From: an uncultured beta proteobacterium
Lineage (GTDB): Bacteria > Pseudomonadota > Gammaproteobacteria > Burkholderiales > Burkholderiaceae_C
Assembly (NCBI GenBank): GCA_903914175.1
Contig: CAIWNX010000005.1
Coordinates: 1 to 36,566, forward strand
Direction: 5' to 3'
Length of the DNA: 36,566 bases
Positions 8,108 to 15,435 of the stretch are shown here, one piece after another. The notes beneath the pieces were generated by a model, which saw nothing but the letters and a program-made list of their open reading frames with translations, ran no database searches and had not been told where the DNA came from. How positions within the stretch are numbered: the first letter of the stretch is position 1; the number at the start of each line of letters is the position of its first letter. The position numbers and the translations under genes are program-made.

Positions 8108-8901
8108 CATTGCCAGAGCCGGTTGCTGAAGCCGTCTCCAGGACCGATGGCACTCGTTGCGAGAGCCGCCTCGAAGTCCATCACCTGCAAAAGTTCTATG
8201 GCAGTCGCAAGGCCGTCAAGGACGTGTCGCTTGCGGTCTGCAAGGGCGAGGTGGTCGGCCTGCTTGGCCCCAATGGCGCCGGCAAGACCACATCGTTTTA
8301 CATGATCGTCGGCCTGGTGCACGCCAGCGCCGGCGACATCACGATCGATGGCCAGTCGGTCGCCCACATGCCGATGCACCGGCGCGCGCGCCTGGGCTTG
8401 AGTTATTTGCCGCAGGAAGCCTCGATTTTTCGCAAACTCAATGTTGAAGACAATGTGCGCGCCGTGCTGGAGTTGCAGCACGATGAGCGCGGCAAGCCGC
8501 TTGCGCGTGACGAGATCGAGAAGCGCCTGACCGGCCTGTTGCAGGAATTGCGCGTAGAGCATTTGCGCCAGACGCCAGCGCTGGCGCTGTCGGGCGGCGA
8601 GCGCCGGCGCGTCGAGATTGCCCGCGCGCTGGCGACACAGCCGCGCTTTATCCTGCTCGATGAGCCCTTTGCCGGCATCGACCCGATTGCCGTGATCGAG
8701 ATCCAGCGCATCATCAGCTTTCTCAAAGGGCGCGGCATTGGTGTGCTGATCACCGACCACAACGTGCGCGAGACCCTGGGCATTTGTGACCACGCCTACA
8801 TCATCAGCGATGGCAGCGTGCTGGCGCAGGGTACGCCCGCCGAGATCGTCAACGACGCCGAGGTGCGTCGCGTGTACCTCGGTGAACACTTCAAAATGTA
8901 A
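8104..8901 (+). CDS. lptB: LPS export ABC transporter ATP-binding protein LptB
   Basis: 265 residues; the GTG start overlaps the lptA stop (GTGA). It has an extra N-terminal stretch of about 20 residues before the ABC fold. Walker A is GPNGAGKTTSF (about 54-64), the signature is LSGGERRRVEIARAL (about 161-175), and Walker B is FILLDEPFAGIDPIAV (about 181-196), followed by the H-loop ITDHNVRETL. LptB powers LPS extraction from the inner membrane with LptF/LptG. The downstream partner in the same direction is rpoN, an order known across proteobacteria. Confidence 0.96.
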   Translation: MTLPEPVAEAVSRTDGTRCESRLEVHHLQKFYGSRKAVKDVSLAVCKGEVVGLLGPNGAGKTTSFYMIVGLVHASAGDITIDGQSVAHMPMHRRARLGLSYLPQEASIFRKLNVEDNVRAVLELQHDERGKPLARDEIEKRLTGLLQELRVEHLRQTPALALSGGERRRVEIARALATQPRFILLDEPFAGIDPIAVIEIQRIISFLKGRGIGVLITDHNVRETLGICDHAYIISDGSVLAQGTPAEIVNDAEVRRVYLGEHFKM

Positions 8902-8991
8902 ACACGTGACCCCCACGCTTGTCACTACGTGTACTGCGCTGCCCCCCGGGGGGGCGCGGCCTTGCTTGGGGCGGCCCGGCGCGGCGGCCTG
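8902..8991. repeat. GC-rich intergenic element with strong palindrome between lptB and rpoN
   Basis: The 92-bp gap holds a CACGT...ACGTG inverted pair (8903-8907 with 8927-8931), then a 15-nt C7/G7 palindrome (8941-8955), then a run of GGC/GCC triplets up to the rpoN start. I recall near-identical GC-rich intergenic blocks elsewhere in Comamonadaceae genomes, but only one copy is in this window, so calling it a dispersed repeat is memory, not observation. A strong RNA hairpin would form between lptB and rpoN. Confidence 0.45.
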
Positions 8992-8993
8992 AT

Positions 8994-10595
8994 ATGAAAC
9001 AAGGTCTTTCGCTTCGGGTTTCGCAACACCTGGCATTGACGCCACAGTTGCAGCAATCGATCCGGTTGTTGCAGCTCTCCACGCTTGAGCTGAGCCAGGA
9101 AGTGGGCCAGATGCTGGACGAAAACCCGTTCCTGGAGTTGAACGCGGACGAGGCGCCGCGTGAGGAATTTGGTCTGGGGCAGGCTGACACGCCGGTTGCA
9201 CGTGATGTGCTGGAAGGCGAATTCGCTGCCGGTGGCGGCAATGATTTCGCCACATCCGCCAGTACGGCTGTCGACAACGATGCCGACGCGACACCGCTCT
9301 CGGCTGACGATGGGCAGAGCTGGGATGGCGATGGCACCGTTGAACTCTCGCCCGACGACAGCGAATGGGGTGGCGACGCCAAACCCAGCGGCAACAACCT
9401 GGGTGACAACGAGGACGCCGATGCCGGTGAGCTGGCGCGGGGACAGGAGTCGCTGCAAAGCTATCTGCACACGCAGGCGCTGGCCCTGCGCTTGAGCCCC
9501 GAAGACCGCGCCGCATTGCGCTTTCTGATCGAGTCGCTCAATGACGATGGTTACCTGGAAGATCCCCTGACCGACTTGGCCCGTGGTCTGGCCGGCAGCG
9601 ATGAGGAGCAGGTGGATGAGCTGGTGCACCACTTCACCGTCGCCCTGTTTCTGTTGCAAAGCCTGGAGCCCGCTGGTGTTGGCGCACGCGATCTGGCGGA
9701 GTGTCTGACATTGCAGCTCAAGGTTCTGCTGGCCAAACGTGAGGCTGAACCGGGTGTGATTGCGCCCCTGACTGCGGTGCGAGTTGCGTTGCGCATCTGC
9801 AAGCAGCCGATGGATTTGCTGGCGCGGCGCGACATCAAGCGCCTGGTGCAGTTGTGCAGCGCGACTGACGTTGCAGTGCGGGAAGCGATTGCCTTGATCG
9901 GGCAGCTTGAGCCCAAGCCGGGTCGGCGTTTTGTGGATGTCGAGCGCAACATCGTGGTGCCCGATGTGCTGGTGGTCAAAATTGGCAATGGTCAGCGGAC
10001 ACGCTTTCGGGTGCGGCTCAACCCCGACGTGATGCCACGCCTGCGCGTGCATGACATCTACGCCAACGCCCTGCGCCAGCACAAGGGCGGCGGCAACGAT
10101 GCCGCCAGTTACGCCGCGCTGCAGCAGCGATTGCAGGAGGCGCGCTGGTTCATCAAGAATATCCAGCAGCGCTTTGACACCATCCTGCGCGTGAGCACCG
10201 CCATCGTTGAGCGACAGAAAAGTTTTTTCACGCATGGTGAGCTGGCGATGCGCCCGCTGGTGCTGCGCGAGATTGCCGACGAACTCGGGCTGCATGAGTC
10301 CACCATCAGCCGCGTCACCACTGCCAAGTACATGGCAACGCCGTTTGGCACTTTCGAGCTCAAGTATTTCTTTGGCTCCGGCCTGGGTACCGACTCCGGC
10401 GGCAACGCATCGAGCACGGCGGTACGCGCCTTGATCAAGCAGTTCATCGCCGCCGAAGATCTGAAGAAGCCCCTCAGCGACAACCAGCTCTCCGAGATGC
10501 TCAAGGAGCAGGGCATCGACTGCGCCCGGCGCACCGTGGCCAAATACCGCGAAGGCCTGCGTATTGCGACGGCTTCATTAAGAAAAGCGCTATGA
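8994..10595 (+). CDS. rpoN: RNA polymerase sigma-54 factor
   Basis: 533 residues from ATG 8994; the open frame continues upstream to 8919, but RpoN begins MKQGLSLRVSQHLALTPQLQ. Region I is the Gln/Leu-rich N-terminus (about 1-50) that contacts activators. Region II (about 51-147) is unusually long and acidic (DNDADA, DGQSWDGDG, DDSEWGGD). The core-binding and DNA-binding region III follows, with the RpoN box ARRTVAKYRE at about 511-520. Sigma-54 directs -24/-12 promoters that need AAA+ activators (nitrogen, motility and similar regulons). The stop overlaps the next start. Confidence 0.96.
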   Translation: MKQGLSLRVSQHLALTPQLQQSIRLLQLSTLELSQEVGQMLDENPFLELNADEAPREEFGLGQADTPVARDVLEGEFAAGGGNDFATSASTAVDNDADATPLSADDGQSWDGDGTVELSPDDSEWGGDAKPSGNNLGDNEDADAGELARGQESLQSYLHTQALALRLSPEDRAALRFLIESLNDDGYLEDPLTDLARGLAGSDEEQVDELVHHFTVALFLLQSLEPAGVGARDLAECLTLQLKVLLAKREAEPGVIAPLTAVRVALRICKQPMDLLARRDIKRLVQLCSATDVAVREAIALIGQLEPKPGRRFVDVERNIVVPDVLVVKIGNGQRTRFRVRLNPDVMPRLRVHDIYANALRQHKGGGNDAASYAALQQRLQEARWFIKNIQQRFDTILRVSTAIVERQKSFFTHGELAMRPLVLREIADELGLHESTISRVTTAKYMATPFGTFELKYFFGSGLGTDSGGNASSTAVRALIKQFIAAEDLKKPLSDNQLSEMLKEQGIDCARRTVAKYREGLRIATASLRKAL

Positions 10596-11821
10596 ATCAG
10601 ATTCAACTATTTCTCCCCTGCGCCGCCGGCGTCGAGGACTACCTGGCACCCGAGGTGCAGCGCATCACCGGGCTGACGGGCGACAGCGTGCAAAAGCAGC
10701 GCGGTGGCGTCGCCGTGCGCGCGTCCTGGCGTGATGCCATGCTGCTCAATCTGCACAGCCGCCTGGCACAGCGCGTGCTGATCCTGCTCTCGCATACCGG
10801 TTACCGCAACGAGCAGGACCTGTACCGTGCTGCCAGCGAGGTGGCGTGGGAGGTCTGGTTTACGCCGCGCGAGTCGATCAAGGTTGAGGTGACAGCGCAG
10901 CACAGCCCGTTGACCAGTCTGAACTTTGCCGCGCTCAAGATCAAGGATGCGGTTTGCGATCGTTTCCGCGTCAAGGCCAACGGTGTGCGGCCCGACGTCA
11001 ACACGCAGTGGCCCGATGTGCGCATCTACACGCACCTGAGCACCGACAGTTGTTCGCTCTACATCGACACCTCGGGCGAGCCGCTGTTCAAGCGCGGCTG
11101 GCGTGAAGACAAGGGTGAGGCGCCGCTGAAAGAAACGCTGGCCGCCGCCATGCTGGCCGCCAGCGGCTGGGCCGATGGCGATGGCGACCTGTTGCCGCTC
11201 TACGATCCCTGCTGCGGCAGCGGCACCATCGCCATTGAAGCGGCCCAGATCGCCTGCAACATCGCACCGGGTTCGCTGCGCCGCTTTGCCTTCGAGAAGT
11301 ACCTGCCGTTCCAGCGCCATGTCTGGGACGCCATCAAGCAGCAGGCGCAGGACGCCGAACTCGAGCTTGCGCCGGGTCAGCCGCCGATTATTTTTGGCAG
11401 CGACGTGGCGCACCGCATGGTCGATTTTGCCCAGCGCAACGCGCAGCGCGCCGGTGTTGCCGATGTCATCGAGTTTCGCGGTGGCGACGCCCTGCAACGC
11501 CTGCCGCCCTGCGAGACGCCGGGCATCATGCTGCTCAATCCGCCCTATGGCGAGCGTATCGAGGTTGCCGGTGTCGCCGGTGCCAACCGAGGAGGCCGGG
11601 AAGAAGCGCAAGTGGAAGACGGCGGTGAATTCTTCAACCGGCTCAGCGCCCACTGGAAGAAGAACTACTCTGGCTGGAGCGCCTGGGTGCTCTCGCCCGA
11701 CCTCAAATTGCCGGGCAAGATGCGCCTGAAGGAATCGCGCCGCGTGCCGATGTGGAACGGCCCGATTGAATGCCGTCTCTTTCGCTTCGACATGGTCAAG
11801 GGTTCGGCTCGAACTGCATGA
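10592..11821 (+). CDS. THUMP-domain class I SAM-dependent RNA methyltransferase (RlmL N-terminal-like)
   Basis: 409 residues, starting at ATGA overlapping the rpoN stop. An N-terminal ferredoxin-like plus THUMP RNA-binding region (about 5-155) is followed by a UPF0020-type methyltransferase domain. The SAM-binding motif is YDPCCGSGTIAIEAAQIACN (about 204-223) and the catalytic motif is LLNPPYGERIE (about 313-323); NPPY is the signature of N-methylating enzymes acting on exocyclic amines. The likely product is m2G in 23S rRNA, as for the N-terminal half of E. coli RlmL, without the fused RlmK half. The exact target is not proven by sequence. Confidence 0.9.
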   Translation: MNQIQLFLPCAAGVEDYLAPEVQRITGLTGDSVQKQRGGVAVRASWRDAMLLNLHSRLAQRVLILLSHTGYRNEQDLYRAASEVAWEVWFTPRESIKVEVTAQHSPLTSLNFAALKIKDAVCDRFRVKANGVRPDVNTQWPDVRIYTHLSTDSCSLYIDTSGEPLFKRGWREDKGEAPLKETLAAAMLAASGWADGDGDLLPLYDPCCGSGTIAIEAAQIACNIAPGSLRRFAFEKYLPFQRHVWDAIKQQAQDAELELAPGQPPIIFGSDVAHRMVDFAQRNAQRAGVADVIEFRGGDALQRLPPCETPGIMLLNPPYGERIEVAGVAGANRGGREEAQVEDGGEFFNRLSAHWKKNYSGWSAWVLSPDLKLPGKMRLKESRRVPMWNGPIECRLFRFDMVKGSARTA

Positions 11822-12228
11822 TCGTCATCGACACCAATATCGTGCTCGATGCTTTTGTCTTCGATGACCCTGGCAGCGTTGCACTCGAGGCGGCGCTGGA
11901 GGGGCGGCAGATCCGCTGGCTGGCGACACGCCCCATGCGTGATGAGTTGGAACGTGTGTTGGCTTACCCCTTGATCGTCAAACGACTGCTGCGCGGCCAA
12001 CGCGGCGCCGACGACGTGCTGGCGCAGTTTGATGCCAAAGCCGAAATTGTCGAAGTCGCTGCGCGCGCGCCGATGCGCTGTCGCGACCCGGACGACCAGA
12101 AATTTGTCGATCTGGCGCTGGCGCACAAGGCTGCTTTGCTGAGCAAGGACCGCGCCCTGCTGTGCTTGTCAAAACGTCTGCTGGCACAGGGCGTGCGCGT
12201 GCAGTCCAGCTTTGAGATTTCACCATGA
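11818..12228 (+). CDS. PIN-domain protein (putative ribonuclease, PIN family)
   Basis: 136 residues; the ATG inside ATGA overlaps the methyltransferase stop and puts the PIN motif MIVIDTNIVLDAF at the very N-terminus. The acidic metal-binding set is present: Asp5, Glu43 (RDELER), the Asp90/Asp92/Asp93 cluster (CRDPDDQKFVDLA) and Asp111 (SKDRALL). This suggests an active Mg-dependent ribonuclease fold. Databases often label such proteins toxin components, but no antitoxin-sized ORF lies beside it. It is locked by overlaps between an rRNA methyltransferase and a SEC-C protein, so an RNA-processing role is equally possible. Confidence 0.82.
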   Translation: MIVIDTNIVLDAFVFDDPGSVALEAALEGRQIRWLATRPMRDELERVLAYPLIVKRLLRGQRGADDVLAQFDAKAEIVEVAARAPMRCRDPDDQKFVDLALAHKAALLSKDRALLCLSKRLLAQGVRVQSSFEISP

Positions 12229-13022
12229 ACATCAATTTGACCGACCCCGATCTGCCGGCGCTGACGCCTGAGGAATTCGACGAGATCGACGCCATCCTGG
12301 ACGATCTGCGCAGCCGTTATGACGAGACCCCGCAGTGGGAGTTTTGTGAAGGCTTCATGGCTGCATTGATCTGTTGTCGGCGCCCGATTACGAGCGCGGA
12401 ATTCCTGCCGGTGCTGCTGGCCATCAGTGATATGGGCGAAGAAGATGAAGGCTCGTTTGCCACCGAGGGGCAGGCGGCGCGTTTCATGGAACTCTGGACG
12501 CGGCGCTGGGCCGAAGTGGCGCGCGCACTCGACGCCGAGATCGACTCGCTTGAGGACGATGCCGCTTACCAGCCCGAGGTGATGGACTTGCGTGGCGCCA
12601 TCGCGGCACTGCCGGAGGGGGAACGTGCCGCCATGGCGGGCGAGGCCCTGCCTTCGTTTGGACAGGTCTGGGCACTTGGGTTTATGTTTGTGGTCGAGGC
12701 CTGGCCTGAGGAGTGGGAGCCGCCGCGCGACAAGGAAGCGCTCAAGTGGCTGGACGGCGCCTTGGAGGCCATGGTCGCGCTGACCGAGGACGATCTGGAT
12801 GCGCCAACGCTGTCGGTTTTTGACGAGAACGGACCGCCCAGTCTGAGCGTCGCGCGCCTGAACGCCTATGCCGACGCCATCTGGGCTGTTTACGACTTGC
12901 GCGAGTTGTGGCGCAATTTCGGGCCGCGTATCGAGACCGTGCACGCGGTGGCCACACCCGGTCGCAATGACCCGTGCAACTGCGGCAGCGGCAAAAAGTA
13001 CAAGAAGTGCTGCGGCGCCTGA
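12225..13022 (+). CDS. UPF0149 / YecA-family protein with C-terminal SEC-C zinc motif
   Basis: 265 residues, overlapping the PIN gene by 4 nt. The body (about 15-200) is the helical UPF0149 domain with the typical opening LTPEEFDEIDAILDDL and WEFCEGFMAALICCRRP. The last 18 residues, NDPCNCGSGKKYKKCCGA, form a SEC-C motif (Cys251, Cys253, Cys262, Cys263), the zinc-binding tail also found on SecA. YecA-type proteins have been linked to SecA/ribosome contacts; the function here is not known. It closes a tightly overlapping cluster and is followed by a hairpin. Confidence 0.88.
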   Translation: MNINLTDPDLPALTPEEFDEIDAILDDLRSRYDETPQWEFCEGFMAALICCRRPITSAEFLPVLLAISDMGEEDEGSFATEGQAARFMELWTRRWAEVARALDAEIDSLEDDAAYQPEVMDLRGAIAALPEGERAAMAGEALPSFGQVWALGFMFVVEAWPEEWEPPRDKEALKWLDGALEAMVALTEDDLDAPTLSVFDENGPPSLSVARLNAYADAIWAVYDLRELWRNFGPRIETVHAVATPGRNDPCNCGSGKKYKKCCGA

Positions 13023-13042
13023 AGGGGCGCTGGCGCCACTTC
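13021..13042. terminator. Hairpin after yecA-like gene (possible terminator)
   Basis: A 10-bp inverted repeat with one mismatch (GAAGGGGCGC, loop TG, GCGCCACTTC) begins within the stop codon of the yecA-like gene. A short TT follows, not a clear T run, so it is only a candidate intrinsic terminator. It would serve the plus strand and, being symmetrical, could also act on the other strand. Confidence 0.4.
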
Positions 13043-13043
13043 T

Positions 13044-13220
13044 TCAGATCACCTTCGGCAGCGGCGCAACCGTGAGCAAACCCGGTAGCACCGGCAGCAC
13101 GTCGGGGTCGGTGCGCGCCAGGTAATCGGCACAAAAGCCGATGCCCAAACCGGCGCGAATCGTCTGCCATTGCACCATGAAGTCGTCGCTGCCGATCAGT
13201 TCGTGCCGCAGCGCGCCGGC
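13044..13220 (-). pseudogene. Remnant of a LysR-family regulator (effector-domain fragment)
   Basis: On the minus strand, bases from about 13213 down to the TGA at 13044-13046 read ALRHELIGSDDFMVQWQ, TIRAGLGIGFCADYLAR, then TDPDVLPVLPGL. This is the hallmark C-terminal part of a LysR substrate-binding domain. There is no start and no helix-turn-helix, and the usual last 30-40 residues are missing, so it is truncated at both ends. The upstream boundary abuts an unrelated coding remnant on the plus strand near 13220. It is a decayed gene rather than an active regulator. Confidence 0.7.
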
Positions 13221-13222
13221 GC

Positions 13223-13272
13223 TCGATGATTACGCCACCACCAGTCAGATCAAGGACTTCATCCGGGCCTGA
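13223..13272 (+). pseudogene. Short 3' remnant of an unidentified gene
   Basis: In the plus direction the bases end with the codons for LDDYATTSQIKDFIRA and a TGA at 13270-13272, which look like a normal protein C-terminus. There is no matching upstream coding sequence, because the LysR remnant takes over at about 13220. I do not recognise the parent family. Together with the LysR fragment it suggests a deletion or recombination scar. Confidence 0.35.
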
Positions 13273-13297
13273 TGTTGTCAGCCCGTGCCCCTTGGTT

Positions 13298-13368
13298 GTC
13301 ATCCCGGACCTGATCCGGGATCCAGCGGCATGCGGGGTCCATGGATTGCGGATCAGGTCCGCAATGAC
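13298..13368. repeat. Double-hairpin intergenic repeat, copy A
   Basis: The element begins GTCAT and ends ATGAC. It holds two perfect 8-bp stems with 5-nt loops: ATCCCGGA/TCCGGGAT at 13301-13321 (loop CCTGA) and ATTGCGGA/TCCGCAAT at 13345-13365 (loop TCAGG). The two loops are reverse complements. Two related copies occur at 16583-16711 and 27229-27282. This accounts for most of the rest of the 351-bp gene-free stretch 13023-13373; only short unassigned sequence flanks it. Confidence 0.8.
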
Positions 13369-13373
13369 AATTG

Positions 13374-13877
13374 CTACGCCAGCAGTTGCAGCAGCCGCGT
13401 GAAGGCGTGGTGAACGGTGGCGGCGCGCACGGCGGCGCGGTCACCCTCGAAGTGCTGTTTCTCCGTGATGCGTTGGCCCGGCACGGCAAAGCCGAACCAG
13501 ACCGTGCCGACCGGTTTGGCCGGGCTGCCGCCGGTCGGGCCTGCTACGCCGGTAACGGCCACGGCCACCTGCGCCTTCGAATTCGCCAGTGCGCCCTCAG
13601 CCATGGCGCGGGCCACGCCTTCGCAGACGGCGCCGGCGCGGCGCAGGATGCGTTCTTCAACACCGAGCAACTCGTGCTTGGCCTCGTTCGAGTAGGTGAC
13701 AAAGCCGCGCTCGAACCAGGCGCTCGATCCGGCCAGATCGGTGCAGGCAGCAGCGATCATGCCGCCGGTACAACTCTCGGCCGTCACCAATTTGAGCTGC
13801 TTTGCCAGCAGCCGATCGGCCAGTCGGCGCGCCAGGTCAGTTGTGTCAATTGGCGCGCAAGGTGTTGAATCGGTCAT
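13374..13877 (-). CDS. pncC: Nicotinamide-nucleotide amidohydrolase (CinA C-terminal domain protein)
   Basis: 167 residues, the size of a stand-alone PncC. It deamidates nicotinamide mononucleotide to nicotinate mononucleotide in the pyridine-nucleotide salvage cycle. Motifs include LVTAESCTGGMIAAACTDLA near residues 30-49 (with the catalytic Ser of AESCTGG), FVTYSNEAKHELLGV and AVAVTGVAGPTGGSPAKPVG. It is the last gene of the minus-strand thiL-pgpA-pncC group and overlaps pgpA by 4 nt. Confidence 0.93.
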   Translation of the reverse strand: MTDSTPCAPIDTTDLARRLADRLLAKQLKLVTAESCTGGMIAAACTDLAGSSAWFERGFVTYSNEAKHELLGVEERILRRAGAVCEGVARAMAEGALANSKAQVAVAVTGVAGPTGGSPAKPVGTVWFGFAVPGQRITEKQHFEGDRAAVRAATVHHAFTRLLQLLA

Positions 13878-14425
13878 TGAAAAAATCTCCAGGCAGCGAT
13901 CACCAGCAGCGTGCAGGCGGCCGCAACAAAGTCGTCAAGCAGGATGCCAAAGCCGGCCTTGTGCCAGGCAGCGGGGTCGGTGGCGGGATTGACGTCGTGG
14001 AACAAGCGGTCGGCCCAGCCCACGGGCCCGGGTTTGACGGCGTCGAAGAAACGAAACAGCGCAAAGGCCACAAACTGGCCCCAAAAACCGGCTGGCGTCA
14101 CCAGCCACAGCACCAACCAAAATGCGGCAATCTCGTCCCAGACCACGCTGCCGGGATCGAGCACGCGCATGTTTCTGGCAGTCGTGCTGCAGGCCCACCA
14201 GCCCAATGGCAGGGAGGCGGCAATCAGCCATGCCCAGCGCACGTCGTTCATCCAGGGCTGCAGCAGTCCGAACGCAAGCCAGGCCCACAGCGTGCCAACG
14301 GTGCCCGGGGCCACGGGGCTCAGGCCCGAGCCAAAACCCAGCGCAATCCAGTGCGCCGGGTGCGCCCGCATGAAGCGCACTGTCGGGCGCAAGGGTGCTG
14401 CATTGAAAGAGGAGCTTGCGTTCAT
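13874..14425 (-). CDS. pgpA: Phosphatidylglycerophosphatase A
   Basis: 183 residues with several hydrophobic helices. PgpA dephosphorylates phosphatidylglycerophosphate to phosphatidylglycerol at the inner membrane. Signatures are GFGSGLSPVAPGTVGTLWAW near the N-terminus, DPGSVVWDEIAAFW, and KAGFGILLDDFVAA near the C-terminus (acidic metal-binding residues). The start lies 3 nt after the thiL stop and the stop overlaps pncC, so thiL-pgpA-pncC look like one translational unit, a familiar proteobacterial order. Confidence 0.94.
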   Translation of the reverse strand: MNASSSFNAAPLRPTVRFMRAHPAHWIALGFGSGLSPVAPGTVGTLWAWLAFGLLQPWMNDVRWAWLIAASLPLGWWACSTTARNMRVLDPGSVVWDEIAAFWLVLWLVTPAGFWGQFVAFALFRFFDAVKPGPVGWADRLFHDVNPATDPAAWHKAGFGILLDDFVAAACTLLVIAAWRFFQ

Positions 14426-14428
14426 GCG

Positions 14429-15403
14429 TCAGGCAAAGTGATCGAACGATCCATAGGTGTTGGGCAGCAGCTGGCCCGAGGCATCGATCAGGCGCAGACC
14501 GCGCGCAGTCTCGATGCGCCCGATGCGCGTGACGACGGTCTGGCTGGCCTGGGCGGCGGCCGTGACCGCCTCGCGTTGGGATACCGGAGCGCAAAACAGC
14601 AACTCGTAATCGTCCCCGCCCGCCAGCGCCCAGTCGCGCCACTGTGCTGGCGCGATGTCGCTGCAATGCGCCCGTGCCGCAACACGGCTGGCGGCGCTGT
14701 CGGCCTCTACGGTGGCGCCGACACCCGACTGCTTGAGGATGTGGCCGAGGTCTCCCAGCAAGCCGTCGCTGATGTCAATCGCCGCGCTTGCAATGCCGCG
14801 CAGGGCGATGCCCAGGGCAACGCGCGGCGTCGGTTGCTCCATGCGGCTGCGCGCGGCCTCGAAAGCGCTGGCCGGCAGCGCCAGCGTGCCGCGAAACACT
14901 TCGAGCGCCATGCGCGCATCACCCACCGTACCGCTGAGGTAGATGTCGTCACCGGCTTGCGCGCCGCTGCGCAACAGCGCCTGCGAGCGACCATTGAGCA
15001 CCGGCACTTCGCCGAATACGGTGATGCAGATATTCAGGGGCCCTTGCGTCGTGTCGCCGCCGATCAACTCGCAGCCGTGCGCGTCGGCCAGCGCGAACAG
15101 GCCTTTTGCAAACGGCGCCGCCCAGGCGTCGTCGGCGCGCGGCAGCGCCAGCGCCAGCGTGAAAGCCAGCGGCCGTGCGCCACAGGCCGCCAGGTCGCTC
15201 AGGTTCACAGCCAGCGCCTTGTGCCCGAGTTTGAAGGGGTCTACCGTGGACAGAAAATGGCGACCTTCCACCAGCATGTCGCTGGAGATCGCCAGTTGGG
15301 TGCCAGGTGTGGCTTGCAGCAGCGCACAGTCATCGCCGACGCCGAGTGCCGCCTGGCGCGCCGGGCGTTTGAAGTAGCGCTCGATCAGCTCGAATTCACC
15401 CAC
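14429..15403 (-). CDS. thiL: Thiamine-monophosphate kinase
   Basis: 324 residues from a GTG at 15403. The open frame runs on upstream over apaG, but ThiL proteins begin GEFELI, and no ATG is available near that point. ThiL phosphorylates thiamine monophosphate to thiamine diphosphate with ATP. Conserved features: ALGVGDDCALL, the metal/ATP residues in LAISSDMLVEGRHF, NLSDLAACGARPLAFTLAL, DISDGLLGDLGHI and GGDDYELLF. The GTG start has only a weak purine-rich ribosome site (GAAAGA) upstream. Confidence 0.93.
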   Translation of the reverse strand: MGEFELIERYFKRPARQAALGVGDDCALLQATPGTQLAISSDMLVEGRHFLSTVDPFKLGHKALAVNLSDLAACGARPLAFTLALALPRADDAWAAPFAKGLFALADAHGCELIGGDTTQGPLNICITVFGEVPVLNGRSQALLRSGAQAGDDIYLSGTVGDARMALEVFRGTLALPASAFEAARSRMEQPTPRVALGIALRGIASAAIDISDGLLGDLGHILKQSGVGATVEADSAASRVAARAHCSDIAPAQWRDWALAGGDDYELLFCAPVSQREAVTAAAQASQTVVTRIGRIETARGLRLIDASGQLLPNTYGSFDHFA

Positions 15404-15435
15404 GGTCTTCGGTCTTTCGTGTCGGCAGCGAGAGG

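Noticed and set aside
7924..9516. 530-codon open frame on the minus strand
   Set aside because: Antisense to lptA, lptB and rpoN; no motif, low-complexity composition.
11818..13022. PIN plus YecA-like gene as a toxin-antitoxin module
   Set aside because: The YecA-like protein is large, has a SEC-C tail and no DNA-binding antitoxin fold; the overlap with rpoN and the RlmL-like gene points to a housekeeping cluster.
13298..13368. Repeat copies as part of a CRISPR array
   Set aside because: The three copies lie kilobases apart, are imperfect double hairpins and have no spacers or cas genes.
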